Notes under the pieces: model-generated
The model's input: the letters and a program-made list of their open reading frames with translations, nothing else
Databases searched by the model: none
Told to the model about the DNA's origin: nothing
Position numbers and translations under genes: made by a program
Shown: positions 9,752-17,703 of the stretch, piece by piece
Layout: the number at the start of each line of letters is the position of its first letter
How positions within the stretch are numbered: position 1 is the first letter of the stretch
Assembly: GCA_964559175.1 (NCBI GenBank)
Contig: CAZLGT010000010.1
Location: 1 to 64,000 of the forward strand
Source: Mariniphaga sp964559175
GTDB lineage: Bacteria > Bacteroidota > Bacteroidia > Bacteroidales > Prolixibacteraceae
Reading direction: 5' to 3'
Length of the DNA stretch: 64,000 nt

Positions 9752-10552
9752 ATGAACTACGGTATTTCCGGCTTGAGCTTAATTCCGGTGAGAAAGGAAC
9801 CTTCGGAAAAAAGCGAAATGGTAACACAGGTGCTTTTTGGCGAGCATTTCGAGATTTTGGAGGAGATGGTGGGATGGAGTCATGTAAAACTGACCTGGGA
9901 CGGCTACGAAGGCTGGGTGGACAGTAAAATGATTACCCCGCTGAATGCCCGTGTGTATGCGATTCTGGAGAAAAAACCATTCGCCATAACCGGTGATATT
10001 ATCAACCTGATTCCGGTAAACGAGGAACAGAACCTGATGCTGGTGGCCGGCAGCACACTTCCTGTGTGGCGTCCATATCTGAGGCAGTTTTCCATCGACA
10101 GGGATAAATTTAAAGCTGGTGGCGAAGTTTTTTACGGTATCCGGAAAAATCCCAGGAACTTAGTTATTAAGCAGGCTTTAAAATATTTTAACGCACCCTA
10201 TTTGTGGGGAGGCCGGTCGCCTTTTGGCATCGACTGCAGCGGGTTAACCCAAATTATTTACAAAATGATTGGGATACACCTGCCACGCGACGCCAGCCAA
10301 CAGGTGAAACTTGGAACTGCCCTGAGCTTTGTGGACGAGGCAGAACCCGGAGACCTTGCTTTTTTCGACGATGAGGAAGGAAATATTGTTCATGTGGGAA
10401 TCATCTGGAAACGAAACAAAATCATCCATGCATCAGGGAAAGTACGTATCGACAATGTGGATCAGTTTGGAATTTTCAATGTAGATTTGAAACGTTATAC
10501 CCACAAAATGCGTGTAATGAAGAAAATAATCGAATGTAATGAAACAGATTGA
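9752..10552 (+). CDS. NlpC/P60 (C40) peptidase with SH3 domain
   Basis: 266 residues and no signal peptide. The N-terminal half is SH3-like (about 1-65, with GWSHVKLTWDGYEGWVD, plus a second barrel to about 125). The C-terminal NlpC/P60 domain has the nucleophile in FGIDCSGLTQ (Cys162), His in VHVGIIW and a third polar residue in HASGKV. It resembles YkfC and Bacteroides dipeptidyl-peptidase VI, which cut the gamma-D-glutamyl bond of murein-derived peptides. Absence of a leader fits a cytoplasmic role in peptidoglycan recycling. The 3' end overlaps a 30-codon membrane ORF. Confidence 0.88.
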   Translation: MNYGISGLSLIPVRKEPSEKSEMVTQVLFGEHFEILEEMVGWSHVKLTWDGYEGWVDSKMITPLNARVYAILEKKPFAITGDIINLIPVNEEQNLMLVAGSTLPVWRPYLRQFSIDRDKFKAGGEVFYGIRKNPRNLVIKQALKYFNAPYLWGGRSPFGIDCSGLTQIIYKMIGIHLPRDASQQVKLGTALSFVDEAEPGDLAFFDDEEGNIVHVGIIWKRNKIIHASGKVRIDNVDQFGIFNVDLKRYTHKMRVMKKIIECNETD

Positions 10553-10631
10553 ATTACTCATCTATATTATCATTCTTGTTTTTGTGGTGTTTTTAATTGT
10601 GAAATACTGGAAAACAGGGCGTAAAAGCTGA
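10539..10631 (+). CDS. Putative 30-residue single-helix membrane microprotein
   Basis: The ATG at 10539 overlaps the last 14 bases of the NlpC/P60 gene in another frame. The product has a short N-terminal MKQIE, a strongly hydrophobic stretch of about 17 residues (LLIYIIILVFVVFLIV) and a basic tail KYWKTGRKS. That fits a single membrane helix with a cytoplasmic positive end. The overlap suggests translational coupling. Chance ORFs of 30 codons are common, so the hydrophobic-then-basic pattern is the only support. It may regulate or localise the upstream peptidase, which is inference. Confidence 0.4.
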   Translation: MKQIELLIYIIILVFVVFLIVKYWKTGRKS

Positions 10632-10716
10632 AGGATTTGAAGGATTTGAAGGATTTGAAGGTTCGAAGAGTTTGAAGGTTCGAAGAGTTTGAAGGTTCGA
10701 AGAGTTCGAAGGTTTT
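10631..10716 (+). repeat. Short tandem repeat block (AAGGATTTG / AAGGTTCGAAGAGTTTG)
   Basis: Three copies of the 9-mer AAGGATTTG (10631-10657) are followed by AAGGTTCGAAGAGTTTG twice and once more with TTCG at the end (10658-10708). All units descend from one AAGG/AAGA-TTTG/TTCG module. It begins at the last base of the microprotein stop codon and ends about 50 bp before the Nudix gene. It carries no ORF of note. Confidence 0.9.
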
Positions 10717-10764
10717 TTAGAGTTTGGAATTTGGAGGGTTGAACATTATTTTTTGTAATTTTTT

Positions 10765-11190
10765 ATGTACTGCTACAAATATCCACGGCCGGCGTTAACG
10801 ACAGATGCTTTGATTTATGTAAAAGAAAACGGCATTTTTTTGGTTTTACTCATTCAGCGGGGAATTGAACCATTTAAAGGGAAATGGGCTTTGCCAGGCG
10901 GGTTTGTTAATATGGACGAGCTGCTGGAAACGGCCTGTAAACGTGAGTTGCTGGAAGAAACCGGGTTGATATTGGAAAAAATGGATCAGTTCAGAACGTT
11001 CGACGCCATTAACCGCGATCCCCGCCACCGTACCATTTCAGTTGTTTTTTCAGCTGAACTCTCCGAAAAGAAAGAGGTCAAGGGTGGCGATGATGCCGAT
11101 AAGGCCGGCTGGTTTCCGGTAAACGAACTTCCCGACATGGCTTTCGATCATCGCGGGATTCTGGACGCATTTTTTCAGGAAATCAGTTAA
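10765..11190 (+). CDS. Nudix hydrolase (catalytic)
   Basis: 141 residues, normal size for a single-domain Nudix enzyme. The Nudix box is complete: G-x5-E-x7-REUxEExGU is read as GFVNMDE...RELLEETGL (about residues 46-68). The N terminus YKYPRPALTTDALIY is the type seen in ADP-ribose pyrophosphatase-like and NUDT1-like Bacteroidota proteins. It should hydrolyse a nucleoside diphosphate linked to another group; the exact substrate cannot be read from the sequence. A bidirectional hairpin terminator follows at 11203-11235. Confidence 0.88.
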   Translation: MYCYKYPRPALTTDALIYVKENGIFLVLLIQRGIEPFKGKWALPGGFVNMDELLETACKRELLEETGLILEKMDQFRTFDAINRDPRHRTISVVFSAELSEKKEVKGGDDADKAGWFPVNELPDMAFDHRGILDAFFQEIS

Positions 11191-11202
11191 CCAAAAAGTA
11201 TC

Positions 11203-11235
11203 AAAAAAAAAGCAACTCATTTTGAGCTGCTTTTT
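11203..11235. terminator. Bidirectional intrinsic terminator between Nudix gene and tRNA-Asp
   Basis: The stem GCAACTCA / TGAGCTGC is flanked by an A run on the left and T5 on the right. Read on the minus strand it pairs fully with one G-U and ends in a long T run, so it serves tRNA-Asp; on the plus strand it has one mismatch and would serve the Nudix gene. Confidence 0.7.
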
Positions 11236-11236
11236 G

Positions 11237-11311
11237 CGGTGCGGACGGGACTCGAACCCGCGACCCTCGGCGTGACAGGCCGATATTCTAACCAAACTGA
11301 ACTACCGCACC
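11237..11311 (-). tRNA. tRNA-Asp (anticodon GTC)
   Basis: On the minus strand the acceptor GGTGCGG pairs with CCGCACC, followed by discriminator G. The anticodon arm TCGGC-CTGTCAC-GCCGA carries GTC (plus-strand positions 11274-11276). The T arm GCGGG-TTCGAGT-CCCGT is canonical. The 3' CCA is not encoded. It lies on the opposite strand to the Nudix gene, with a shared terminator. Confidence 0.97.
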
Positions 11312-11463
11312 ATTTATATTTTTTCTTTTAGAACTCCCTGTTTCCGGTTGATACCGTTTGAAAAGGTGCTGCAAATATATACTTTCTTTTTTTTCCTGCA
11401 ATACAAAAAAACATATTTTTTGTTTGGTTCTTAAGGTGCTGAAATTCAGTGTTTCGGTTTGCC

Positions 11464-12390
11464 CTATTTTTTAACTTTCACCAGTTTCTTGGCAGAAAGT
11501 ATGCTTTCTCCATCCCAGCGGTAGGCTAATAATGCGTTACTGTTGGCAATGCAGGTGTCGAGACAGCAAATGTTTGGTTTAATAATATGGGGTCCGTTTT
11601 TCCGGCAGTAATGTCCGAAAAACACGATAGGGGCATCGTGAGGGTAGGGAATACTGTCAGTAAGGATTTCAGGAGGAACGGTATAGGAGGGCAGCCTGAA
11701 TTTACTTTCAAAAGAAAGTTCTTCGAATGTTTTTCCGGCAGGTTGTTCCCACCAGCGCATTCTAAATGTGCGGGGTGAAACTCCTTTGTTGGAAATGATT
11801 TTCAAATCGCCGGGCATTTTAAAATTTACTCCTTTGGTAAGCAGCCAAACATACCTGGCAAGTTCAGAGCCGTGGTTTTTATGAATATTTCTGAAAACCC
11901 CTTTTTTTATTTTTCCCTTGGGAAGATTGTTTTTCAGGTATTCAACAGCATCGTCAGACCAGCAGGCATGGACAACCCGAATGTCTCCAAGTTCAAGAAA
12001 CAGAGGCAGGGTGCGAAGCCACTTCAAATGGTCCTGCCACTCGTCGGGGTGGTTGGCAAATTCGTTTATGGTTTTTACCGCCGACAACAGATTTTTTACA
12101 GGAGGTTTTACCAGCGGCGCTCCTTTTTTGTCTTCCAGATGGGCAATAATGGTATTTATTTCGTGATTTCCGAGAATGGCCAGGGCATTTCCGTTTTCCA
12201 CCATTGTTCTTATGGTGCGTATGGTCTTTCTGATTTGCGGACCGCGGTTAATAAAATCGCCTACAAATACTGCTTTGCGTCCGGGATTTGCGTATCCGTT
12301 GGTTGTTTTAACGTACCCCAGTTGCAGAAGAAGTTTTTTCAGCAGGGGGGCATGTCCGTGTACATCTCCAATAATATCGTACATAAGCAA
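11464..12390 (-). CDS. Metallophosphoesterase (PP2A-like / diadenosine tetraphosphatase-like)
   Basis: 308 residues. The calcineurin-like metal-binding motifs are present in order: GDVHGH (about 8-13), GDFINRGP (about 44-51) and GNHEIN (about 78-83), with a late GHYCRKNGP carrying the last His. The GD-RGP form is typical of the PPP/ApaH/PrpE group. It is probably a cytoplasmic phosphatase acting on phosphoproteins or on Ap4A-like nucleotides; which one is not decidable here. It stands alone, downstream of the terminator of the symporter gene. Confidence 0.82.
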   Translation of the reverse strand: MLMYDIIGDVHGHAPLLKKLLLQLGYVKTTNGYANPGRKAVFVGDFINRGPQIRKTIRTIRTMVENGNALAILGNHEINTIIAHLEDKKGAPLVKPPVKNLLSAVKTINEFANHPDEWQDHLKWLRTLPLFLELGDIRVVHACWSDDAVEYLKNNLPKGKIKKGVFRNIHKNHGSELARYVWLLTKGVNFKMPGDLKIISNKGVSPRTFRMRWWEQPAGKTFEELSFESKFRLPSYTVPPEILTDSIPYPHDAPIVFFGHYCRKNGPHIIKPNICCLDTCIANSNALLAYRWDGESILSAKKLVKVKK

Positions 12391-12408
12391 AAAGTTGCTC
12401 TAAAATAA

Positions 12409-12438
12409 AAAATAGCTGCCAGAAACGACAGCTATTTT
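12409..12438 (-). terminator. Intrinsic terminator after the sodium/solute symporter gene
   Basis: A perfect 10-bp stem (AAAATAGCTG / CAGCTATTTT) with a 10-base loop lies 20 bp after the symporter stop codon; on the minus strand it is followed by more T residues. Confidence 0.8.
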
Positions 12439-12458
12439 CAAAATTATTTTTTTATCTG

Positions 12459-14120
12459 CTACCAAAAGTAGGCGTAGAATACAAGAATAATGGTGATGAT
12501 AATAACAGAGTTAATTATATCCCAATAATTATACGAAGATTTTACCTCTGCAATTTGTGCTTTGGATGCTGTTCCAAGCGTTAATCCTGAAATGGCCAGC
12601 GGATCTTTGGGCTTGGTAAAGTAACTTATAATTACCATGGAAATAATAACCAGGAAGAAGAGGTAAATTTCGTAGTGGAGCCAGTTGTGCACCATGAATA
12701 TTTTGTAAACCAGCGAAGTTTCCTCAATGCCACCGGCAAAAATATTGAGTCCCAGGCGGGTCATTCCCAGTACAAATCCAATGAGCAAGCCCCATAGCCC
12801 AGCGGCAGGTGTGGTTCTTTTCGAAACTACACCCAGCAGGAAAACTGCTGCAATTCCTGGCGCCAGTAACGATTGCACATCCTGCAGGTATTCATACAAT
12901 ACTTTTCCAAGGCCCTTCATAACCGGAATCCAGGCAATGCCAAGTAAAACAATAACAACCGTTGCAATGCGCCCAACAATTACATAATGCCTTTCTTTTT
13001 CGTTTGGCCGGTATTTCTGGTAAAAATCAATGGTGAACAGCATGGCCGAGGAATTGAACAATGATGCAAGCGAACTCATCAGCGCAGCCAGAATACCTCC
13101 GATTACAATTCCTGTGAATCCCATGGGCAGTAATTCTTTAACCATAGTTGAAAATGCGGCATCGTTTGTTTCGAGCGAAAGGAGCCCTTTTTGCTGAAGT
13201 GCGTAGGCAATCATTCCCGGAATCAGGAAAATGAAAACCGGTGTCAGTTTCAGGTAGGCGCCGAAAATGGTTCCGCGGCGCGATTGTTTCATGTCGCGGC
13301 CCGAAAGTACGCGCTGAACAATAAACTGGTCGGTACACCAGTACCAAAAACCAATGATGGCCGACCCAAGTATTACGCCAGTCCACGGGAAATCAGGGTC
13401 CTTGGGCGAGCGTATCAGACTGGTCATTGAGTCGCCATGAACCGTAACATTGGCGCTGCAAATTTCCATCATTTCATTCCAGCCACCAACCTTTATAAGG
13501 CCTAAAACCAGCACGGCAATTGAGCCGATGAGCAAAATGGGTGTTTGAAGCACCGAGGTGTAAAGCACGGCTTTCATTCCTCCAAAAGTGGTGTAAATGC
13601 CCGTAAGTACAACAAGTCCTACGGCACTAATCCAGAAGAAGTCGATTTCGTAACCCCAGAATGTAATGGAATCAATATCGAAAACATCTTTAAAAACCAC
13701 TCCGCCGGCATAAACGGTAACGGCCACTTTGGTTAGTACATAACTTACCAGTGAAATTATGGAGAGGAACGAACGCGCCTGTGGATTGTACCTTCGTTCT
13801 AAAAATTCAGGCATGGTAAAAACTTTACTCCTTGCGTAAAAGGGAACAAACAGCCAGCCCAGCATCAGTATCATCCAGCCATGCATTTCCCAGTGAGCCA
13901 TGGCCATTCCGCTTTCTGCACCGGCGCCCGCAAGGCCCACCAAGTGTTCCGAGCCAATGTTTGAGGCAAAAATGGAGGCTCCAATAGCAATCCAGGTAGC
14001 ATCGCGACCTGCAAGAAAATAGTCGGTCGCATCTTTGTCTTTCTTTTTCAGGGCATAAAAAACTACACCAATCAGCCCAATCACAAATAATCCCAGCACA
14101 ATCCAGTCAAGTGTTGCCAT
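12459..14120 (-). CDS. Sodium/solute symporter (SSS family, SGLT-like)
   Basis: 553 residues with about 14 hydrophobic helices, the usual size for SGLT/vSGLT proteins. Family features include DATDYFLAGRDATWIAIGASIFASNIGSEH near the N terminus and FTMPEFLERRYNP in the cytoplasmic loop. Substrate is most likely a sugar or sugar acid taken up with sodium. The gene directly upstream on the same strand (44 bp gap) encodes a Nudix-type regulator, an arrangement used for sugar-responsive control in Bacteroidota. Confidence 0.88.
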   Translation of the reverse strand: MATLDWIVLGLFVIGLIGVVFYALKKKDKDATDYFLAGRDATWIAIGASIFASNIGSEHLVGLAGAGAESGMAMAHWEMHGWMILMLGWLFVPFYARSKVFTMPEFLERRYNPQARSFLSIISLVSYVLTKVAVTVYAGGVVFKDVFDIDSITFWGYEIDFFWISAVGLVVLTGIYTTFGGMKAVLYTSVLQTPILLIGSIAVLVLGLIKVGGWNEMMEICSANVTVHGDSMTSLIRSPKDPDFPWTGVILGSAIIGFWYWCTDQFIVQRVLSGRDMKQSRRGTIFGAYLKLTPVFIFLIPGMIAYALQQKGLLSLETNDAAFSTMVKELLPMGFTGIVIGGILAALMSSLASLFNSSAMLFTIDFYQKYRPNEKERHYVIVGRIATVVIVLLGIAWIPVMKGLGKVLYEYLQDVQSLLAPGIAAVFLLGVVSKRTTPAAGLWGLLIGFVLGMTRLGLNIFAGGIEETSLVYKIFMVHNWLHYEIYLFFLVIISMVIISYFTKPKDPLAISGLTLGTASKAQIAEVKSSYNYWDIINSVIIITIILVFYAYFW

Positions 14121-14164
14121 CGTTTTTTCTTTTTAGTTTAAAATCTGTTTCGTTGAAAGTAAAA

Positions 14165-14845
14165 TCAGTATTTAATTATTCGTTCCAATTCTTTTTCTGC
14201 CTTGTTGAGTTTCACGCGGTAATAATAAGCACCTTTTTTCGATTCGGTTGAATTTTTATGATCGAGTTTTTCAAGCACATTCAGCGAAAGCATTTTTTTT
14301 CGGAAGTTGCCGGGGTCAAAAGCACGCTGATAAATGGCTTCGTATAATTTTCGTAATTGCAACAGCGTAAACTTTTGAGGCAGCAGTTCGCTTCCCACCA
14401 GGCTCGATCCCGCTTTTTGCTGGAGTTTTTTCAGGGCCAGGGTAATCATTTGGGCATGGTCGAATATCAGCGGGGGAAGATCATTCACTGAATACCATTT
14501 GGCCCCGGATTCCTCAATTTTATTTTTCCGGTACCTGTCCATCTGTATCAGGGCGAAATAGGTAATGCTAATAACCCGTGTGAAAGGTTCACGCTCCGGT
14601 TCGGCAAAGGTGTTTACCTGCTCCAGAAAAATATTATCGAGCCCGGTAGTGGCCCGCAAAACACGGCAGGCTGCATCTTCCGATGATTCGTTTTCCTGAA
14701 CGAATCCACCCATCAGCGACCATTCCCCCTTAACGGGTTCAAATGCCCGCGGGTAGAGCAACAGTTTCAGTTCGTCGTTTTCGTATCCGAAAATAACACA
14801 GTCAACGGCCACCAAAAACCGGGGATGCTGTTTGTAAAAATTCAT
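14165..14845 (-). CDS. Nudix-domain transcriptional regulator (NrtR/AraR-like), catalytically degenerate
   Basis: 226 residues from the ATG at 14845; a longer frame starting with GTG at 14905 is less likely because family members begin at MNFYKQHPRF. The Nudix fold occupies about 1-140 and a winged-helix domain about 150-226 (KFTLLQLRKLYEAIYQRAFDPGNFRKKM). The Nudix box reads G-x5-E-x7-RVLRATTG: the catalytic REUxEE acidic residues are gone, so it should bind a ligand rather than hydrolyse it. The NrtR branch in Bacteroides includes the arabinose regulator AraR. Placement before a sugar symporter supports sugar sensing. Confidence 0.8.
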   Translation of the reverse strand: MNFYKQHPRFLVAVDCVIFGYENDELKLLLYPRAFEPVKGEWSLMGGFVQENESSEDAACRVLRATTGLDNIFLEQVNTFAEPEREPFTRVISITYFALIQMDRYRKNKIEESGAKWYSVNDLPPLIFDHAQMITLALKKLQQKAGSSLVGSELLPQKFTLLQLRKLYEAIYQRAFDPGNFRKKMLSLNVLEKLDHKNSTESKKGAYYYRVKLNKAEKELERIIKY

Positions 14846-14855
14846 TTTTCTGAAA

Positions 14856-15352
14856 TTAGACTGTAAATCTAAAAAAGTGTTTTTTACTGTTTTCGATTTT
14901 TCCACGTTTTTTTAGAAAATATGTTATAAAACAGTTTGGGGATGACATTACATGTTTGTTTTTTTTTGTGAGTTTCGATACTTCTTCCACCACTTTCTCC
15001 ATTTGTGGATCGCGGCCTTTTATCAGGATATTTGGATCGTCCCAAACTGCAATGTCGGGAGAAACACCTTCTCCTTCCCAAAACCAGTGGCCGGCATTGT
15101 CGTACAACCTTGCGCCGGGAACAGTAATGGAACCCCCATCGATTAGCTGGTGGCCGGTTGCCGGACCAACCAAAATACCACGTGTCCGCTCACCCACAAT
15201 GGGGCCTGCATCCAGCACCTTAAATGCCCAGGGCACCCGTCGCCGCCCGAACCGGCCCGGCCGTTAATGAGCATTTCCACCGGTCCGGTATTGGTTTTTA
15301 TGGGGTTGGTGTGATCTTTTCCGTGGCGCCAGTGAAGATCTTTGATGAGATT
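14856..15352 (-). pseudogene. Remnant of a tricorn-like S41 protease (5' truncated, frameshifted)
   Basis: Reading the minus strand from 15352, one frame gives NLIKDLHWRHGKDHTNP, then MLINGRAGSGGD, the nucleophile region of tricorn-core S41 peptidases. The frame is then lost at about 15238-15245, and another frame continues with PWAFKVLDAGPIVGERTRG, GSITVPGARLYDNAG and VSPDIAVWDDP, ending at 14856. A stop codon precedes the first fragment, and the large N-terminal beta-propeller part (roughly 900 residues in full proteins) is missing. This is a dead gene end and not a functional 126-residue protein. Confidence 0.8.
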
Positions 15353-15384
15353 CCTTTACATTTGAGGAAACAAATTCAGAAAAA

Positions 15385-15762
15385 ATGAAAGACATCAAAC
15401 GTTACTACTCCTTGCCTGCCGAACCGAATGATATATACAATGCGCTGACTAACAAAAAAATGCTCGAAATTTGGACGGGTGAGGATGCTGTTATGGAACC
15501 GGTTGCCGGCACCGAATTCTCATTGTGGGGAGGGAGCATTACCGGTTTGAATATGGAGTTTGAAGAAAACCGGAAAATGGTGCAGCAGTGGTTTTTTGGC
15601 GAAGAGAATGAACCTTCCATTGTAACCATCATTTTGCATAAAGATAAAAAAGGAACCAGTGTGGAACTGCGCCACACCAACATTCCCGATGAAGCTTTCG
15701 AAAACATTTCCGATGGATGGGACATAGATTTTTTTGACGCGTTGCGGGAATTGTTTATTTGA
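15385..15762 (+). CDS. SRPBCC / AHSA1-like domain protein
   Basis: 125 residues forming one START-like fold. The N terminus DIKRYYSLPAEPNDIYNALTNKKMLEIWTGE and the closing helix GWDIDFFDALRELF are typical of the Aha1-homologue (AHSA1) branch. These proteins bind hydrophobic ligands, or in eukaryotes the Hsp90 middle domain; bacterial members mostly lack a known function. It is monocistronic, divergent from the protease remnant. Confidence 0.75.
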   Translation: MKDIKRYYSLPAEPNDIYNALTNKKMLEIWTGEDAVMEPVAGTEFSLWGGSITGLNMEFEENRKMVQQWFFGEENEPSIVTIILHKDKKGTSVELRHTNIPDEAFENISDGWDIDFFDALRELFI

Positions 15763-15848
15763 TTTTGAACAGATATACTTTTGAAATATTGAATTTATGC
15801 TTAATTTAGTGAACGTAAATTCTTTATTGCAAAAAGTATTTAAAAAAA

Positions 15849-17303
15849 ATGAAACGTCAGTTGAACCTTTTGCTGTTAATTCTATTCCTCCCGGTTGCAA
15901 CTTTTTCTGCACGAATTATTTCACAGTTTGAAATTGCACGGTGGTACCTCGATGCGGATCTGGTTATTGTTTGTTCTGCTCAAAAAACCGATACCATTAT
16001 TGTCAGCCGGTTTGATTCACTTAAGGCTGATGGTTTTCGAATTCAGTATGACAGAGTAATAGAAAAGTATCATATTGTAATTGATTCAATTCTAAAATCT
16101 TCAACAGATGCAGAACTTCCTGATACGGTTTTTTCGCAGGAATTCACTATTAATTCAAGGGAAATCAAAATCGTTGAACGCATATTTGAAGGAATGGATG
16201 AAAACGGGGACTCGGTTTTTTCTTATCTAACTGAAATAAAAGTGGCCCCAGGTTACGATGACAGTTATCTCAGGTTGCAGGATGAGAAATATACAGTCAT
16301 TTTATCGAAAAAAGATTCCGTTTATGTAATTGATTACTCCACAAAACTGGAAACCTGGATTACGAAGTTACTTGCTGAAGTTGAAGAAATGGGAGAATCA
16401 TATTTTTACATCTTTTCAGCTGAAAATTTACCTTATTTCCCTTTCCCCACAGAAAATGCCCAATGGAATGTTTACCTCGAAAACAGCATCTCTGAGGCTC
16501 CGGTAGATACGGTTTTACTTCGCTATTTATTGTGTGGCGATATAACGGTAAATCAGTTAAACTATAAAAAACTTTGCCTGGAAAAGGGTAGTTTGGCAAA
16601 TCCGGTAAGAGAACTGGCCGGTTTAATCAGGGAACAGGATAAAAGGATTTATTACAAAGGAATAGATTTTTTAGGCTTTCCGCATGAGGAAGAATATTTA
16701 TTGTATGATTTTGATGTACAGGAAGGCGACACGGTGTGGCATACAAATTCAGGATATGATTATACCGTGATTGAAACCATTGATTCTGTTAAAATTGACG
16801 GGCAACTCAGAAGACGTTACAAAGTGGATACCGGGCGAAATTATTATTTTCAGGACGAAGAATATTGGGTAGAGGGAATTGGGAGCGTGAAAAATGGTTT
16901 ATTGGGGCATATTACTGATATTCCAACGTGTTGCTACCATTTTTGGGAATTTGTTTGTTACAGCGAAAATGGTGAGACAAAATATTTAAATCCTTCATTT
17001 GATGACTGTTATCCTTCGTTTCTTTTTAGCTCGACGGAAGGCGGGTTAAAATTGCCGGAAATTTCAATATATCCCAATCCTGTTGCAGGGCAGGTAATCA
17101 TTGGAGATGTACCTCAGGGTGACGATTTTCACATAACCCTCCTAAATTCCACGGGTCGGTTTATTCTTAAAAAACAGTTACAGCCAGGTAGAAATGTTAT
17201 TCAGTTCCCTGCATTAGACGGACTGGCAGTTGTTGTTATTACTGACTCAAGTGGCAAAGTGGTTAAAGTGGAAAAGATGGTTTCAAATAAATTTTTGCAT
17301 TGA
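15849..17303 (+). CDS. Secreted protein with type IX C-terminal sorting domain
   Basis: 484 residues with a signal peptide (about 1-20, ending TFSAR) and a C-terminal T9SS type A sorting domain of about 80 residues (from ISIYPNPVAGQ, then LLNSTGRFILKKQL and VVVITDSSGKVVKVEKMV). The cargo part (about 21-390) has no family I recognise; it is rich in acidic and aromatic residues and contains one Cys cluster near FPTCCYHFWEFVC-type residues. The protein should cross the outer membrane through the type IX system and be attached to the surface. No T9SS machinery gene is in the window. Confidence 0.8.
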   Translation: MKRQLNLLLLILFLPVATFSARIISQFEIARWYLDADLVIVCSAQKTDTIIVSRFDSLKADGFRIQYDRVIEKYHIVIDSILKSSTDAELPDTVFSQEFTINSREIKIVERIFEGMDENGDSVFSYLTEIKVAPGYDDSYLRLQDEKYTVILSKKDSVYVIDYSTKLETWITKLLAEVEEMGESYFYIFSAENLPYFPFPTENAQWNVYLENSISEAPVDTVLLRYLLCGDITVNQLNYKKLCLEKGSLANPVRELAGLIREQDKRIYYKGIDFLGFPHEEEYLLYDFDVQEGDTVWHTNSGYDYTVIETIDSVKIDGQLRRRYKVDTGRNYYFQDEEYWVEGIGSVKNGLLGHITDIPTCCYHFWEFVCYSENGETKYLNPSFDDCYPSFLFSSTEGGLKLPEISIYPNPVAGQVIIGDVPQGDDFHITLLNSTGRFILKKQLQPGRNVIQFPALDGLAVVVITDSSGKVVKVEKMVSNKFLH

Positions 17304-17314
17304 AACAGAAACAG

Positions 17315-17698
17315 ATGGAAAAATTCAGGCGCGATTTCGAGCCTCCTCTGGCCATTGAAAAATGGGGCTGGCGTTTTCATCATATCGGCATTCCAACTTC
17401 GGAAAAAAGTCCGAATGAAAAATACCTGCCTCACCTGAAGTTTTATACTTCCGGATTTGCAAAAAGCCCATTTGGTATTGAATGGATGCGGTTTGATGAA
17501 GACTGTCCTCTGCATGAACTGGTAAAAACTGTTCCGCACCTTGCGTTTGAAGTGAATGATTTAGACAAAGAATTGGAAGAACATCGATTCAATATTCTTA
17601 CTCAACCCATTGCTCCGAGTGGTGGCGTGCGGGTTGTGATGATTGAACACAACGGGGCACCGGTTGAATTAATCGAATTTTCAAAACAAAAAGGTTGA
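17315..17698 (+). CDS. VOC-superfamily (glyoxalase/bleomycin-resistance-like) protein
   Basis: 127 residues from the ATG at 17315 (a TTG start at 17300 would overlap the preceding gene). It shows paired beta-alpha-beta-beta-beta modules with FHHIGIPT (metal-ligand His region), PHLAFEVNDLDKEL and a final APVELIEF, the last Glu being the usual metal ligand. Members are metal-dependent lyases, dioxygenases or binding proteins; the substrate is unknown. It starts just after the stop codon of the T9SS protein gene and may be cotranscribed. Confidence 0.75.
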   Translation: MEKFRRDFEPPLAIEKWGWRFHHIGIPTSEKSPNEKYLPHLKFYTSGFAKSPFGIEWMRFDEDCPLHELVKTVPHLAFEVNDLDKELEEHRFNILTQPIAPSGGVRVVMIEHNGAPVELIEFSKQKG

Positions 17699-17703
17699 TT
17701 TAC

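Noticed and set aside
10631..10716. CRISPR array
   Set aside because: The units are contiguous 9- and 17-bp repeats without spacers, and no cas gene is present.
14856..15236. 126-residue protein read as a functional gene
   Set aside because: It begins with a GTG inside the tricorn-like catalytic domain just after a frameshift, so it is a remnant.
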